64,000 bases of DNA from CAYMZZ01 sp964395095 (GTDB taxonomy: Bacteria > Bacteroidota > Bacteroidia > Chitinophagales > Chitinophagaceae). Position 1 is the first letter of the stretch. Every line of letters starts with the position of its first letter. The notes under the pieces were generated by a model. It searched no databases. It was not told where the DNA came from and worked only from the letters and a program-made list of their open reading frames with translations. The DNA lies in contig CAYMZZ010000001.1 of NCBI GenBank assembly GCA_964395095.1, positions 310,001 through 374,000 on the forward strand, written 5' to 3'. Position numbers and translations under genes: made by a program. Positions 49,698 to 59,208 of this stretch are shown here, piece by piece.

Positions 49698-50510
49698 ATG
49701 ATGAAGCATTTCCAACAACTTTTGGCCCTCACGGCGCTGGCGATACTGGTATTTGCCTGCAATGGACCCGACCAACCCGCTGAGCCTGGTATATCCGCTG
49801 CTAAAGGCCCCCGGACCATGACCTTTTCCATCCTGAATACCTATCCCCATGATACAGCCTATTATACCCAGGGATTGGAGTTCTACCAGGGAAAATTATA
49901 TGAGGGAACAGGCTCGGGCAGTGCGGCTGGTTCGTTTCTGATGGAAATCGATCATGAAACGGGTAAGGCCAATCGCAAGATCGCGCTGGATAAGGAGCTT
50001 TTTGGCGAAGGGATCAGCATATTGAATGATACGGTTTACCAGCTTACCTGGCAGAACAAGAAAGCATTTGCATACCAGGTGCACGACTTTAGAAGAATTG
50101 CCGAATACAGCATCAACCACGAAGGTTGGGGACTTACCAATAATGGCAAGGAATTGATTGCTTCGGACGGTTCTTCCAAACTTTATTACTATGAGCCCGG
50201 CAGTTTCCGGCTCCTGCGTACACAGTCGATTACCGAAGCGGGCGCGCTTTCCTATAATCTCAACGAACTGGAATATGTGAATGGCTTTATTTATGCCAAT
50301 CAATACCAGTTTCCCTATATCTTCAAAATTGATCCCGGTAGCGGCACCGTGGTGGCCAAAGCCGATCTCACCGACCTCTGGAATCGCGTAAAGACCCTGA
50401 AACCGGATGTAGACGTGCCGAATGGTATTGCCTACGACAGCAGCAGGAAAACTTTTTTCATCACGGGCAAATTGTGGCCGGAAATGTATGAGGTGCAGTT
50501 TTCGGAGTGA
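49698..50510 (+). CDS. Glutaminyl-peptide cyclotransferase, lipoprotein
   Basis: A 270-residue beta-propeller enzyme of the plant-type glutaminyl cyclase family. It converts N-terminal Gln to pyroglutamate. The lipobox FAC places the lipid on Cys21. Family motifs are PHDTAYYTQGLEFYQGKLYEGTG, LNELEYVNGFIYANQY and DVPNGIAYDSSRKTFFITGKLWPEMYEV. Many secreted proteins in this window appear to start with Gln after signal cleavage and may be its substrates. Confidence 0.93.
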   Translation: MMKHFQQLLALTALAILVFACNGPDQPAEPGISAAKGPRTMTFSILNTYPHDTAYYTQGLEFYQGKLYEGTGSGSAAGSFLMEIDHETGKANRKIALDKELFGEGISILNDTVYQLTWQNKKAFAYQVHDFRRIAEYSINHEGWGLTNNGKELIASDGSSKLYYYEPGSFRLLRTQSITEAGALSYNLNELEYVNGFIYANQYQFPYIFKIDPGSGTVVAKADLTDLWNRVKTLKPDVDVPNGIAYDSSRKTFFITGKLWPEMYEVQFSE

Positions 50511-50518
50511 GCAGTTTT

Positions 50519-50668
50519 GAGTAGTAAGTTGTAAGTTTTAAGTTGTAAGTATCTGGCCAACTATTATTTATCATGTTGTCGGGTACAAAAATACCTACCC
50601 TATTCAAAGATGAGTGAATGTAGATCCTGAAGCAACACTTAATACTTACAACTTAAAACTTAAAACTT
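50519..50668. repeat. Inverted arrays of a 7-nt unit (AAGTTGT / ACAACTT)
   Basis: Left arm 50519-50551 and right arm 50634-50668 around an 82-nt middle. The left arm starts 9 nt after the cyclotransferase stop. The right arm includes the stop codon of the convergent methyltransferase gene. Confidence 0.88.
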
Positions 50669-51544
50669 CCGTAATACGTAAACAATCGAACTCGCCCCCA
50701 GCCTTCCCGCTTTCCAATTACTCCTCAACCCCTGCCAAAGCGACGAGAGCCATCGATTTGAACCCGTCATGTGCTGGTAACTTAGCAGGGATACATAGAA
50801 GCTGTCGAAAATCATGGGCAATTGCGCTTCAATTTTCAAGCCATGCTGTGTGGCGAGCGTGTGCATACTGGCCGGCGAGAAATGGTAGAGGTGGCGGGGC
50901 ACATCATAAGCCGCCCAGTTTTCTCCAAAATGCCTGGCATCTGCCGATGTATAATTCGGAACGGCTATAAAAACGACGCCTTGCGGTTTAATTAATCCTG
51001 CCAGCCTTGCCATATATTCCTGTAAGGCATGTACATGCTCCAGTACATGCCAGAGTGTGATGGCGTCGAATTGGGCATCGGTTAACTGGAACAGGACACT
51101 GGTATCGTCTAAAACAATATTATGTTCCTGTAAAGCCACAGCCCTCGCGTCCTCATCCGGCTCCAGTCCCCGCACCTTCCAGCCATGGTCTTTCATTGCC
51201 GCTACAAATGCGCCGGATCCGGCTCCAATATCCAGCAGGTCTGCCTGGCGACTGCCTGTCCATCGCTCAATCCATTTCCTTTTCTTTACAAGAGTGCGCT
51301 TACGTACCTGGTGGTAAAGCCAGTTTATCAATCCCTTCCGGGTATTGCTGTGTGAAACATAAGCGTCGGATTTGTAATAAGGAGCTATCTCGCCCGGTCC
51401 CGGTATATCCTGCGTTAGCCGAAGGGTACATCCGCCGCATTCTACCACAGGAAATGATTCCCCACTAACCAAATTATCTTTTACCTGGAAAATGGGCATC
51501 AACCGATCGGAACCGCAAATGGGACAATGGGAATAGTGAAGCAT
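50660..51544 (-). CDS. SAM-dependent methyltransferase with N-terminal zinc ribbon
   Basis: A 294-residue class I methyltransferase. The N terminus has a Cys4 ribbon (CPICGSD, then ECGGC). The SAM motif is LLDIGAGSGAFVAAMKDHGWKVRGLEPD, with ITLWHVLEHVHALQEYMARL and FIAVPNY, as in Methyltransf_23 proteins often linked to sugar or small-molecule methylation. Substrate unknown. Confidence 0.88.
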   Translation of the reverse strand: MLHYSHCPICGSDRLMPIFQVKDNLVSGESFPVVECGGCTLRLTQDIPGPGEIAPYYKSDAYVSHSNTRKGLINWLYHQVRKRTLVKKRKWIERWTGSRQADLLDIGAGSGAFVAAMKDHGWKVRGLEPDEDARAVALQEHNIVLDDTSVLFQLTDAQFDAITLWHVLEHVHALQEYMARLAGLIKPQGVVFIAVPNYTSADARHFGENWAAYDVPRHLYHFSPASMHTLATQHGLKIEAQLPMIFDSFYVSLLSYQHMTGSNRWLSSLWQGLRSNWKAGRLGASSIVYVLRKF

Positions 51545-51580
51545 GGCAGTAAGAAGTGAGTGGGGAGTAGTTAGTAGGGG

Positions 51581-51730
51581 TTGAGAGTTTAAGGTTTAGG
51601 GTTTAAAGTTTAGGGGAAGTAGATTGGGTATAGTATTTTCCAATCAGAGATATGAATCAAAAGATCCAAAGCCATCAAGAGCGGTAACCTTAAACTCTAA
51701 ATTCACGCCTCACGCCTCACGGCTCACGGT
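51581..51730. repeat. Inverted arrays GTTTAAG / CTTAAAC plus CACGCCT units
   Basis: Left arm 51581-51613 (GTTTAAG, GTTTAGG, GTTTAAA units, period 7). Right arm 51685-51703 (CCTTAAACTCTAAA) followed by 7-nt ACGCCTC units at 51704-51730, the complement of the GCGTGAG array at 7479. The right end contains the stop codon of the next gene. Confidence 0.85.
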
Positions 51731-52329
51731 TTCGCTCCATTTCCTATCGCTTCCACCACTACTCCTTTGCTGGAAAAATAAAATCCGATCAGTATAACCA
51801 GGATAACAAGCAGCACAAGGGCTACAGCCCAGTATACATCTTTTTTTATGGGTGTCGTCTGGAAGTATTCGCGCATTTCTTCGGCAGTTCTTTCCGATTC
51901 GCCCACTCGCACCTGGTGTTCTGCTTTTTCGCGCAGCACCCTTTCCGCAGGCACAGGCTCTCCGTCGGGCATCTGCTCAAAGGCAGGTGTAAATGCTATA
52001 CCCGAACCCAGCGCTTTTTTCCATTCACCTATCCCCTCCCAGATAAGTGTTTCGCCTTTTTGCAATCTTTCGCGCAGTTCAAACACAAAATTATTGTAGC
52101 GCATAATGGCTTCACGATCCGGAATGGCGAGGGCTGAAGAAAGACAGTCAAAAAAACGTCTCGGAGGCTGGCTATTCGATTCATCAAAGGCGAGGCAATA
52201 ACCCGGCGGATTGATCTGGCGATTGGCCACATCAATAGAAGCCGGCTTTCGCTCAAGCCGCAAGGTACCTATACCGGGCATATTTAGTTCATGATGCAGG
52301 AACAGGTATTTTCTTAACTCACCGTACAT
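51724..52329 (-). CDS. HU-CCDC81-like domain protein with one membrane helix
   Basis: About 201 residues from ATG 52329. YGELRKYLFLHHELNMPGIGTLRLERKPASIDVANRQINPP resembles the bacterial HU-CCDC81 N-terminal domain, and DREAIMRYNNFVFELRERLQKGETLIWEGIGEWKKALGSGIAF the second copy. A C-terminal membrane helix (about 170-188) leaves the HU-like domains in the cytoplasm. This type of protein is usually fused to SPOR domains, which I do not see here. It starts 1 nt after the upstream beta-barrel gene and is in the same operon. Confidence 0.75.
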   Translation of the reverse strand: MYGELRKYLFLHHELNMPGIGTLRLERKPASIDVANRQINPPGYCLAFDESNSQPPRRFFDCLSSALAIPDREAIMRYNNFVFELRERLQKGETLIWEGIGEWKKALGSGIAFTPAFEQMPDGEPVPAERVLREKAEHQVRVGESERTAEEMREYFQTTPIKKDVYWAVALVLLVILVILIGFYFSSKGVVVEAIGNGAKP

Positions 52330-52330
52330 G

Positions 52331-53992
52331 TCAGGGTTTTTGATCAAACGAAAATACGATTCCGCCCACTAAATTGAATCCATACACGGGATACTGGTTC
52401 CACCGCTGGTATTCTTTGTTAAAGATATTATTGAACTGCGTCCAGAGATTGATATTGCGTGTTACGCGGAATTCGAGACCGGCGTTCAGGTCAAAAGCAC
52501 CGCTCAATTTTCCATCCGTACCATCGGCACGAAGGTACCTGGGTCCACTCCAGGCAAACAGATCACTCTTGAGCCAGAGGTCTTTAATGATGCGAAGGCT
52601 CATCGAGGTGTTCAACTCAAGAGGCAGCATGCCCCAGGCCTTTTGCTGACCCTGCAAGCCGGTAAACTGGTTAAACTGAAGGTTGGCGATTACACTAAAC
52701 TTCTCTTCCACGGTATAACCCAACTCTCCTCCCAGGTTCAACACATTGATGCGATCGGCATACACCACGTTGAAAGACTTGCCATCGGTACCGGCTACCG
52801 TATCGTTCACAAACAATGGCTGATTATTCAGGCGATTGAATCCCACTTTCGCGCTATAGGAGAAATGATCGCCCACCGACCCTTTGAACCCGGCAAAGCG
52901 CTCTTCGATCCAGGTATTGCGTAACTCACCCGGCGCCCATAACCAGGGGTTCTGCGAAGCGAGGTATTGGTAACTGGTTTTGCGTACATAGCCCGTCCAG
53001 CCCGCATGAAAGGTGAACCGGCTGTCGTCGGTACCCACTTCAGCGAGGATATTGGGAAACATTTTGAACTCGCTATTGTCCCAACTGGGCCGGATACCAC
53101 CCTGCAAACGCAGGTTGGTACTTTTATAGGTAACCGAAGGCGACAGAAACCAAACGGTATTATTAATGGCAGAAGCCTTGTCGGGAGAGTATCGGGTTAA
53201 GTCGAATGTAAGCCCCAGGTTAACGCTGAAATCCTGGCCTACTGTTTTTTCCAGCGGCAGATTCAGTACAGTATTGCTCTCGCTGTTCTTCAGATGGTCA
53301 TTGAAAATATCAAAACGAAGATTGGGTGCGTAGTGGAGTCCAAAACCCGTAGGCTCCAGGTTACGCAGTCCCGCGTTTACACTAATGGTGGAAAAACGCT
53401 GCCGCAGACTGTCGTCCGGAAAGGTCAGGGTTTCCGGCATATACCCGTATTTGTAGGTTCGGTCCTGCCGCATCCCTATACCCCCTGTTATCTCGTGATT
53501 ATTCGCCGTTTTGTAAAATCCGGATGCCCTCACCTGGGTATTTGTAAAGTCCTGGTACTCCCGCTTTCCCTGCGATGAAACATGCCGGGCATACAGATTA
53601 ATGCCGGCCGTGTTTCCATCTCCAAATGAAAATCCGGCCTGTACATACGGTGTTTTCAAACTTCCAAAACCCGCTTTAATATAATTGTTGTTGTCGAAAG
53701 CAACAGATGTATCTATCTGCATCGCCAATGGCTTTAAGGAGCCGGGCTGGTAAGCGAAAAGCAGGTTGGGATTGGGTATATCGTAGTTCAGCCGCGGTCT
53801 GGTAGTATCGGCCGTAGGCGGCATGGCGTTGAAATTGATCTTGGCCGGCTCCATCAGCGTGGGCTTAAAACTCGAGGTAATATCCACCGAGCGGGTGGTA
53901 TCCTTGCGCTGACCCTGCGCTGGGCCCGCCATCAGCAATCCACAGATGGCCAGAACCGGATAAATGCTTTGCTTCATAATTGTTGTATGCAT
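52331..53992 (-). CDS. Outer-membrane beta-barrel, TonB-receptor-like C-terminal barrel without plug
   Basis: A 553-residue protein with signal peptide (AQG/QR). A short N-terminal extension (ITSSFKPTLMEPAKINFNAMPP) is followed by many alternating strands (VQAGFSFGDGNTAGINLYARHVS, EITGGIGMRQDRTYKYGY, LNAGLEFRVTRNINLWTQFNNIFN) and an aromatic end, like the barrel part of TonB receptors. There is no plug domain. ATG 53977 is a possible alternative start. It lies 23 nt from a large TPR protein, a conserved-looking pair. Substrate or partner unknown. Confidence 0.78.
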   Translation of the reverse strand: MHTTIMKQSIYPVLAICGLLMAGPAQGQRKDTTRSVDITSSFKPTLMEPAKINFNAMPPTADTTRPRLNYDIPNPNLLFAYQPGSLKPLAMQIDTSVAFDNNNYIKAGFGSLKTPYVQAGFSFGDGNTAGINLYARHVSSQGKREYQDFTNTQVRASGFYKTANNHEITGGIGMRQDRTYKYGYMPETLTFPDDSLRQRFSTISVNAGLRNLEPTGFGLHYAPNLRFDIFNDHLKNSESNTVLNLPLEKTVGQDFSVNLGLTFDLTRYSPDKASAINNTVWFLSPSVTYKSTNLRLQGGIRPSWDNSEFKMFPNILAEVGTDDSRFTFHAGWTGYVRKTSYQYLASQNPWLWAPGELRNTWIEERFAGFKGSVGDHFSYSAKVGFNRLNNQPLFVNDTVAGTDGKSFNVVYADRINVLNLGGELGYTVEEKFSVIANLQFNQFTGLQGQQKAWGMLPLELNTSMSLRIIKDLWLKSDLFAWSGPRYLRADGTDGKLSGAFDLNAGLEFRVTRNINLWTQFNNIFNKEYQRWNQYPVYGFNLVGGIVFSFDQKP

Positions 53993-54015
53993 AGGATGCT
54001 CAGCGTATTCGTTTA

Positions 54016-57000
54016 TTAAGGATTTTCCACTTTACTGTCACGGCTTTCTGCTTCTTTTACCTGATTAAGCCTGGCTTCCGCTTCCGCACGCAGGGTTGGC
54101 TCCAGGGTATTGTCCACAATACTCTGGAAAGTTGCTTTGGCGTTGAAATAATCTTTCTGGCGGAAATAAATATCACCCAGCAACAGGTAGGCCCTGATCA
54201 CCCAGAAATCGTAGCTGCCCGATTTGTTGATCACTTCAAAAGCCGACTTCTCCGCATCGCCGAGTCGGTTAAGTTCGAAAAAGCAGTTGGCTATTTCATA
54301 GCGCGCTTCGGCCGCCAATGCCGCTTTGTTGATACTGACCACCGACTTAAAGCTGGCAATAGCCTGATCGCAGCGGCCGTTTACCTGATGCGATTTCCCA
54401 ATGGTCATATTCGCCAGGCTCTTGTCGTCGGCATTACTACCCTTGGCCGCTGTCAACTCGGTGGCATTCTCCATGGCTTCCGTCCACTTCGCCTGCTGAT
54501 ACTGGCTGCGCAGCAATCCACGCATCGCTTCAAGTCGATTGTCCTGCGTGCTCGCTTCTTTCTTCAACTGCTGAAAATAGGATTCCGCTTTGGCATAATC
54601 CTTTATTTCGAAGAAATAAATTCTGGCTGCTGCCAGTATCGCACGTTCGGCATACTTATTCGGTGCCTGCCGCGCCACGGGTTCATATCCCGCCAGCGCA
54701 TTCTGCCATTCCTTTCGGGTATGATAAATATCGGCCAGGTAGAAATTGGCATCGATAGCATAAGCGCCATTGGGGAATTTCTGCAGGTAATTCCGTAGCG
54801 CGCTCTGTGCCGCCGTGGCATTACCATTGATCAATTGCGTTTCAGCGGCCGCATAAGTCAGGGAGTCTTCTGCATTCACACTGATGGGCTTGCCTACTGA
54901 GCGCATAAATGCGGCATATTCATCGGGCCTGCCCTGATCTACATAAATTCCGCGAACATTATACAATGCATCTTGTGCCTCCGTTGAGTTGGGGTATTGA
55001 TTCACCAACAGTTTGTACTGGTCCAGCGCACCCTGATTATTGTTCAGGTTGTAATAGGCTGTGCCTAACTTCAGATGTGCCTCGGGCTTATAACTGGCAT
55101 TGCCGCCATTTTGAATTACTTTCTGCAAATAGGGAATGGCTTCGCTAAACTGTTCGTCCGACATATAGGTCTTGGCGATCTCCATATTGGCGTCCATCAC
55201 CAGGGGCGACTGGGGAAATTTCCGCACCATCGTACTCAGCAGGTTGATCTTTTCCTTCACGCTGCGAATACCCGCTATCCTGGCGCTTTGAAAAGTGGCA
55301 TAATCCTCATCGGGCCAACTAAAGCGGATGGCATTATCGTACATGCTTCGGGCCCTGGTGAAATTTCTTTCCATGAAAAAACAGTCGGCCAGGCGCAGGT
55401 AGGCATCCTGGGTCAACTCGTCGCTGCTTAATGATGCATTGCGCGACAAGGGTTCGAAAAAGGTTCTTGCCACGGCATAGTTTTCTTTTTCCATATAACA
55501 ATACCCCAGGTTGTAACGGGCCGTATTGATATTGGCTTCCCCGCTGGTTGGCGCCCCGCCGCTGAGGTATGCATTATAGTGCTTTATCGCATCATCCAGC
55601 TCCTGCATATTGTAAGCGATCTCCCCCTTCCAGAAATTCACCAGGGGCAATACCGCTCCGTTATTAGGATCTTTCAGTGCTTTATCCAGCAAATCATCGG
55701 CTTCATACAATTGATTATCGTTGATATACTCCGTGGCGCGTCCGTACAAAATCCGGGGATACAAACGCTTCGCATTGGGTGTCGGATTCTTCATCCCCTC
55801 CAGCACACTAAGTGCTTCGCGATAATTATTGGTATTGGTCAGCACGGCCACCAACAGGTCCTTGGCTTCTGCATCATACGTGGAGTTGGGATAGGTGCTG
55901 AGGAAATTGCGCAAACTATTGAGCGACTCATCCTGGTAGCCGAGCTCATACGATAATTTGGCATATTGAAACCGCGATACTTCCTGTTGCTTCTTATCAC
56001 TGCTATTGCTTGCGCAAAACAGGAAGGCATTTCGCGCATTGGCTTTTTGCCCGGTTTTCAAATAGGCATCACCCAACAGGTACATGGCGCTTTGGCTCAG
56101 CGAATCTTCTTTTCCACTCAACTGCTTAAATCCTTCAATGGCTTTCTCCAGGTTATTGGCCTGGTAATAAGAGTACGATAATTCATAAAGATCCTCGCGG
56201 CGCACTTTGTCGGAACGCTTCACATAGTCTTCCAGATAGGGCAGCGCCTTTCCATACTCCTTTCGTTCAAAATAGGCATGGCCGATCATCTGCTTCATCT
56301 CCATATCATAGTACTGCGCATTATTGCTTTTGATCTTGGCCTCGGCATATTGCAGCGCTTCATCCTTTTTATCCTGGATATAATAGATCTGGGCTATATA
56401 ATAAGGTACAACTGCGGCGTATTCTTTCTCATTTTCCACTATGCGGAAACTGGCGAGGGCTTCGCCGTATTGCTTATCGCGAAAGGATAGAAACCCGTAA
56501 TAATAATTGGCCGCAAGGTAATTGGGGTCTTCCGGGTTGGAACGAATCGTATTGAAAAGCGGCTTGGCCTGTGCGAATTTCTGTAAGGTGAAATAAGAAT
56601 AGCCCTGGTGAAACTTCATGGTGGCTATATCCGCATTGCCCAGGTTCGCAATATTGGCCAGCTCATAATGGTCGGCGGCTCGTTTAAAATCAGAATGTCG
56701 GAAATAAAATTCTCCGAGATGGTAATTCATCATCTGCACACGCGCCGTATTCTTTTCCAGGTCGATATAATCGATCGCTTCCTGTTCGGCTCGCGCTTCA
56801 TCCTGCATGAGGGCGCAGGCGATGGCATAATACTGAATTTCCTGGCTTACCACCGGCTGGTTGGCCAGATGGGTTTCCCGCAAGGATTGCCTCAGCTCCC
56901 TGAATAATGGGTAGGCCAGGCTGTACTGGCGATTCTGAAAATATCCCTTGGCTTCCTTAAACTGCGTTTGGGGATCGGAATAAAAACGGGTTTGCTGGGC

Positions 57001-57054
57001 ATGGGTGAACCCAAAGCCCAACAGGCCGAATGCCAGTAACAATTGATTTTTCAT
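54016..57054 (-). CDS. 1012-residue secreted TPR protein
   Basis: A tetratricopeptide repeat protein with signal peptide (THA/QQ). TPR-like helical pairs run through nearly the whole length (for example YSYFTLQKFAQAKPLFNTIRSNPEDPNYLAANYYYGFLSFRD and YYNLNNNQGALDQYKLLVNQYPNSTEAQDALYNVRGI). Residue 1-20 is the export signal. The barrel protein downstream starts 23 nt after it, and the HU-CCDC81 protein follows. It may scaffold an outer-membrane complex, which is inference. Confidence 0.85.
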   Translation of the reverse strand: MKNQLLLAFGLLGFGFTHAQQTRFYSDPQTQFKEAKGYFQNRQYSLAYPLFRELRQSLRETHLANQPVVSQEIQYYAIACALMQDEARAEQEAIDYIDLEKNTARVQMMNYHLGEFYFRHSDFKRAADHYELANIANLGNADIATMKFHQGYSYFTLQKFAQAKPLFNTIRSNPEDPNYLAANYYYGFLSFRDKQYGEALASFRIVENEKEYAAVVPYYIAQIYYIQDKKDEALQYAEAKIKSNNAQYYDMEMKQMIGHAYFERKEYGKALPYLEDYVKRSDKVRREDLYELSYSYYQANNLEKAIEGFKQLSGKEDSLSQSAMYLLGDAYLKTGQKANARNAFLFCASNSSDKKQQEVSRFQYAKLSYELGYQDESLNSLRNFLSTYPNSTYDAEAKDLLVAVLTNTNNYREALSVLEGMKNPTPNAKRLYPRILYGRATEYINDNQLYEADDLLDKALKDPNNGAVLPLVNFWKGEIAYNMQELDDAIKHYNAYLSGGAPTSGEANINTARYNLGYCYMEKENYAVARTFFEPLSRNASLSSDELTQDAYLRLADCFFMERNFTRARSMYDNAIRFSWPDEDYATFQSARIAGIRSVKEKINLLSTMVRKFPQSPLVMDANMEIAKTYMSDEQFSEAIPYLQKVIQNGGNASYKPEAHLKLGTAYYNLNNNQGALDQYKLLVNQYPNSTEAQDALYNVRGIYVDQGRPDEYAAFMRSVGKPISVNAEDSLTYAAAETQLINGNATAAQSALRNYLQKFPNGAYAIDANFYLADIYHTRKEWQNALAGYEPVARQAPNKYAERAILAAARIYFFEIKDYAKAESYFQQLKKEASTQDNRLEAMRGLLRSQYQQAKWTEAMENATELTAAKGSNADDKSLANMTIGKSHQVNGRCDQAIASFKSVVSINKAALAAEARYEIANCFFELNRLGDAEKSAFEVINKSGSYDFWVIRAYLLLGDIYFRQKDYFNAKATFQSIVDNTLEPTLRAEAEARLNQVKEAESRDSKVENP

Positions 57055-57245
57055 GAAACTTGTCCTTTAACCGTTGAGGGATAAACGATGCGAATATTCA
57101 AATTATTTCTTCGGTAGCCAAATAGCATTCCAAACAGGTGTGGATAAGTGCCATTTAACGAAAGGTTTAACATTTTATTCATTATCAGAGCGCTTACAGG
57201 TTTTAAAATTTCTTTCAGTATCATTGCAGTCAAATTTCCACACCA

Positions 57246-57656
57246 ATGAAAAGACTGTTTACCATCCGTTATACCGATAATGGTATAACCCTTTCCATGT
57301 TGATCCTTCGCGTGGCACTGGGACTCATGATGATTCCCCACGGATACAATAAGCTGATCCGCTTTGCAGCAAGGTCCTCCACTTTTGCCGATCCATTTCA
57401 TATCGGCAGCAGCACATCCATGGCGTTGGCCATATTCGCTGAATTTTTCTGTGCGGTGTTTATTATCCTGGGGCTTTTCACGCGACTGGCCTGCATACCT
57501 TTAATTATTGCCATGAGTGTGGCCCTTTTCTATTCGCACGGAGGCCAAATATTTACGGAAGGTGAAAAGGCTGGGCTTTACCTGGCAGGTTTTATCGCTA
57601 TTCTTTTTGCTGGCCCCGGTAAGGTTTCCCTGGATAAATTAATTTCGGGAAAATAA
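57246..57656 (+). CDS. DoxX family membrane protein
   Basis: A 136-residue protein with four helices. The motifs LRVALGLMMIPHGYNKL and FAEFFCAVFIILGLFTRLACIPLIIAMSVALFYSHGG fit DoxX proteins, which may act in redox or thiol homeostasis. No partner gene nearby clarifies its role. It is divergent from the TPR gene. Confidence 0.9.
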   Translation: MKRLFTIRYTDNGITLSMLILRVALGLMMIPHGYNKLIRFAARSSTFADPFHIGSSTSMALAIFAEFFCAVFIILGLFTRLACIPLIIAMSVALFYSHGGQIFTEGEKAGLYLAGFIAILFAGPGKVSLDKLISGK

Positions 57657-57702
57657 ATTCGACGCAGGAAACTGTTTGTCATCTTCCTAAATTATCCGCC
57701 GC

Positions 57703-58113
57703 ATGTTTGAAGCTGAAACTCATATACGCGTTCGCTATGCCGAAACCGATCAGATGGGCGTGGTGTACCACAGTCATTTCTTCCAGTATTTTGAGGTAGG
57801 CCGCGCCGAATCGATCCGGCAATTGGGTTTTACCTATGCAGATATGGAAAAAATGGGCGTGATTATGCCCGTAGTGGAAGTGCAATGCCGCTACCTGCGG
57901 CCGGCCCGGTACGATGACCTGCTGACGGTGCGCGTACAATTAAAAGAACTCCCGGTGCATCATAAAATTGAGTTTCACCAGGAGCTGCTGAATGAAGGCG
58001 GAGAGCTGCTGGCCAGCGGCAAAGTCATCCTTTATTTCATGGAAGCTAAAACCCAGAAGAGAACCGTGATGCCGGAACAATTGCGGAAGCAGTTGGCGCC
58101 CTATTTTGCCTAA
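57703..58113 (+). CDS. Hot-dog fold acyl-CoA thioesterase (YbgC-like)
   Basis: A 136-residue thioesterase. The catalytic Asp16 lies in RYAETDQMGVVYHSHFFQYFEVGR, the 4-hydroxybenzoyl-CoA thioesterase/YbgC pattern. It hydrolyses short acyl-CoA or acyl-ACP thioesters. It ends 9 nt before a site-2 protease gene, so the two may be an operon. Confidence 0.93.
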   Translation: MFEAETHIRVRYAETDQMGVVYHSHFFQYFEVGRAESIRQLGFTYADMEKMGVIMPVVEVQCRYLRPARYDDLLTVRVQLKELPVHHKIEFHQELLNEGGELLASGKVILYFMEAKTQKRTVMPEQLRKQLAPYFA

Positions 58114-58122
58114 ATTTATCCT

Positions 58123-59124
58123 ATGGATCAAAACCAATGGGAAGCCGGGCCCATCAGCGAACCGGCTGCCTATCCCCCTAAATTTATCAAGCCGAAGCCT
58201 GAGCCTTCCAGTATCTGGATCCGCTCGGCCACCAGCCTGGCGCTATACCTGATTATCGGTTTTTACTTTTTTCGAAGCCTTGAAATGCTTATGTTGATAA
58301 CAACAATTGTTATCCTGCACGAGCTGGGCCATTTCGCGGCCATGAAAATATTTCGTTACAATGATCTGGGTATTTTCTTCATCCCCCTGCTGGGCGCCTA
58401 TGTTTCGGGTACCAAGCGCGAGGTTTCGCAGCGCGAGTCGGCCATCATTCTGCTGGCAGGGCCGCTGCCGGGTATGATTATTGGCGCCCTCTTTTATTTT
58501 CTGTACCAGCAGGATCCCAGCCGCTCCATCGGTTTTCTGTCGTTTGAAGTAATTGGCCTGGCATTTTTATTCCTCAACCTCATCAACCTATTGCCCATTT
58601 ATCCGCTCGATGGCGGACAATTGCTGAACCGGGTTTATCTCGACGAAGAAAGCTGGATGAGCAAGGTTTTTCAGTGGTTGTCGATCGCGGCATTGGTATG
58701 GGTGGCTCTTTATGGATTCAGTGTGCCCGTTTATCCCCTGCTAATTTTTCCGGCCATGCTGGCCCTGCGCCAGTTCGGTGATCGCAAAATTCAACAGGTG
58801 GAAAAAGAAATTGAACTGCAGGAAATTGATCTGAACTATTCCTATGCAGATCTGCCAGACGAGAACTATTGGAAAACCCGGAAAATATTAATTGAACAAC
58901 ATCCCTCGTTTAAAGGATTGGATCCGGGTCCGCCTTATGCTTACGATGCCAGGGAAGAAAAGATCATGCAGATGATTGAAAGCCTGCTGCATCGGCATCT
59001 GTTGCAGGATATGACACGGGTGGGTAAGGTTTTGCTCCTGCTGATTTGGTTGGCCGCGCTCAGCAGTCCCTGGTGGCTCGATGTGGGTACGCATTTCCTG
59101 CAACGATTTGGTATTGTGATTTGA
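58123..59124 (+). CDS. M50 site-2 protease-like membrane protein
   Basis: A 333-residue multi-pass protein. The zinc motif HELGH is at 66-70 in a membrane helix and the third ligand lies in NLLPIYPLDGG (Asp163). About six helices. Site-2 proteases cut transmembrane helices, for example in anti-sigma release or membrane quality control; no PDZ domain is seen, so it resembles the compact M50B form. The 65-residue C-terminal segment (LQEIDLNYSYADLPDENYWK) is soluble. Confidence 0.88.
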   Translation: MDQNQWEAGPISEPAAYPPKFIKPKPEPSSIWIRSATSLALYLIIGFYFFRSLEMLMLITTIVILHELGHFAAMKIFRYNDLGIFFIPLLGAYVSGTKREVSQRESAIILLAGPLPGMIIGALFYFLYQQDPSRSIGFLSFEVIGLAFLFLNLINLLPIYPLDGGQLLNRVYLDEESWMSKVFQWLSIAALVWVALYGFSVPVYPLLIFPAMLALRQFGDRKIQQVEKEIELQEIDLNYSYADLPDENYWKTRKILIEQHPSFKGLDPGPPYAYDAREEKIMQMIESLLHRHLLQDMTRVGKVLLLLIWLAALSSPWWLDVGTHFLQRFGIVI

Positions 59125-59158
59125 TGTTTAATTCACCTTTAAACCAGCTCCGAAAGGC

Positions 59159-59201
59159 CTCACGATTCACGCCTCACGCCTCACGATTCACGCCTCACGC
59201 T
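59159..59201 (+). repeat. 7-nt array CACGCCT/CACGATT
   Basis: About six units of 7 nt on the pattern TCACGCC / TCACGAT, the complement of the GCGTGAG unit at 7479. It fills most of the space between two convergent genes. No opposing arm seen here. Confidence 0.8.
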
Positions 59202-59208
59202 GCCCTCC

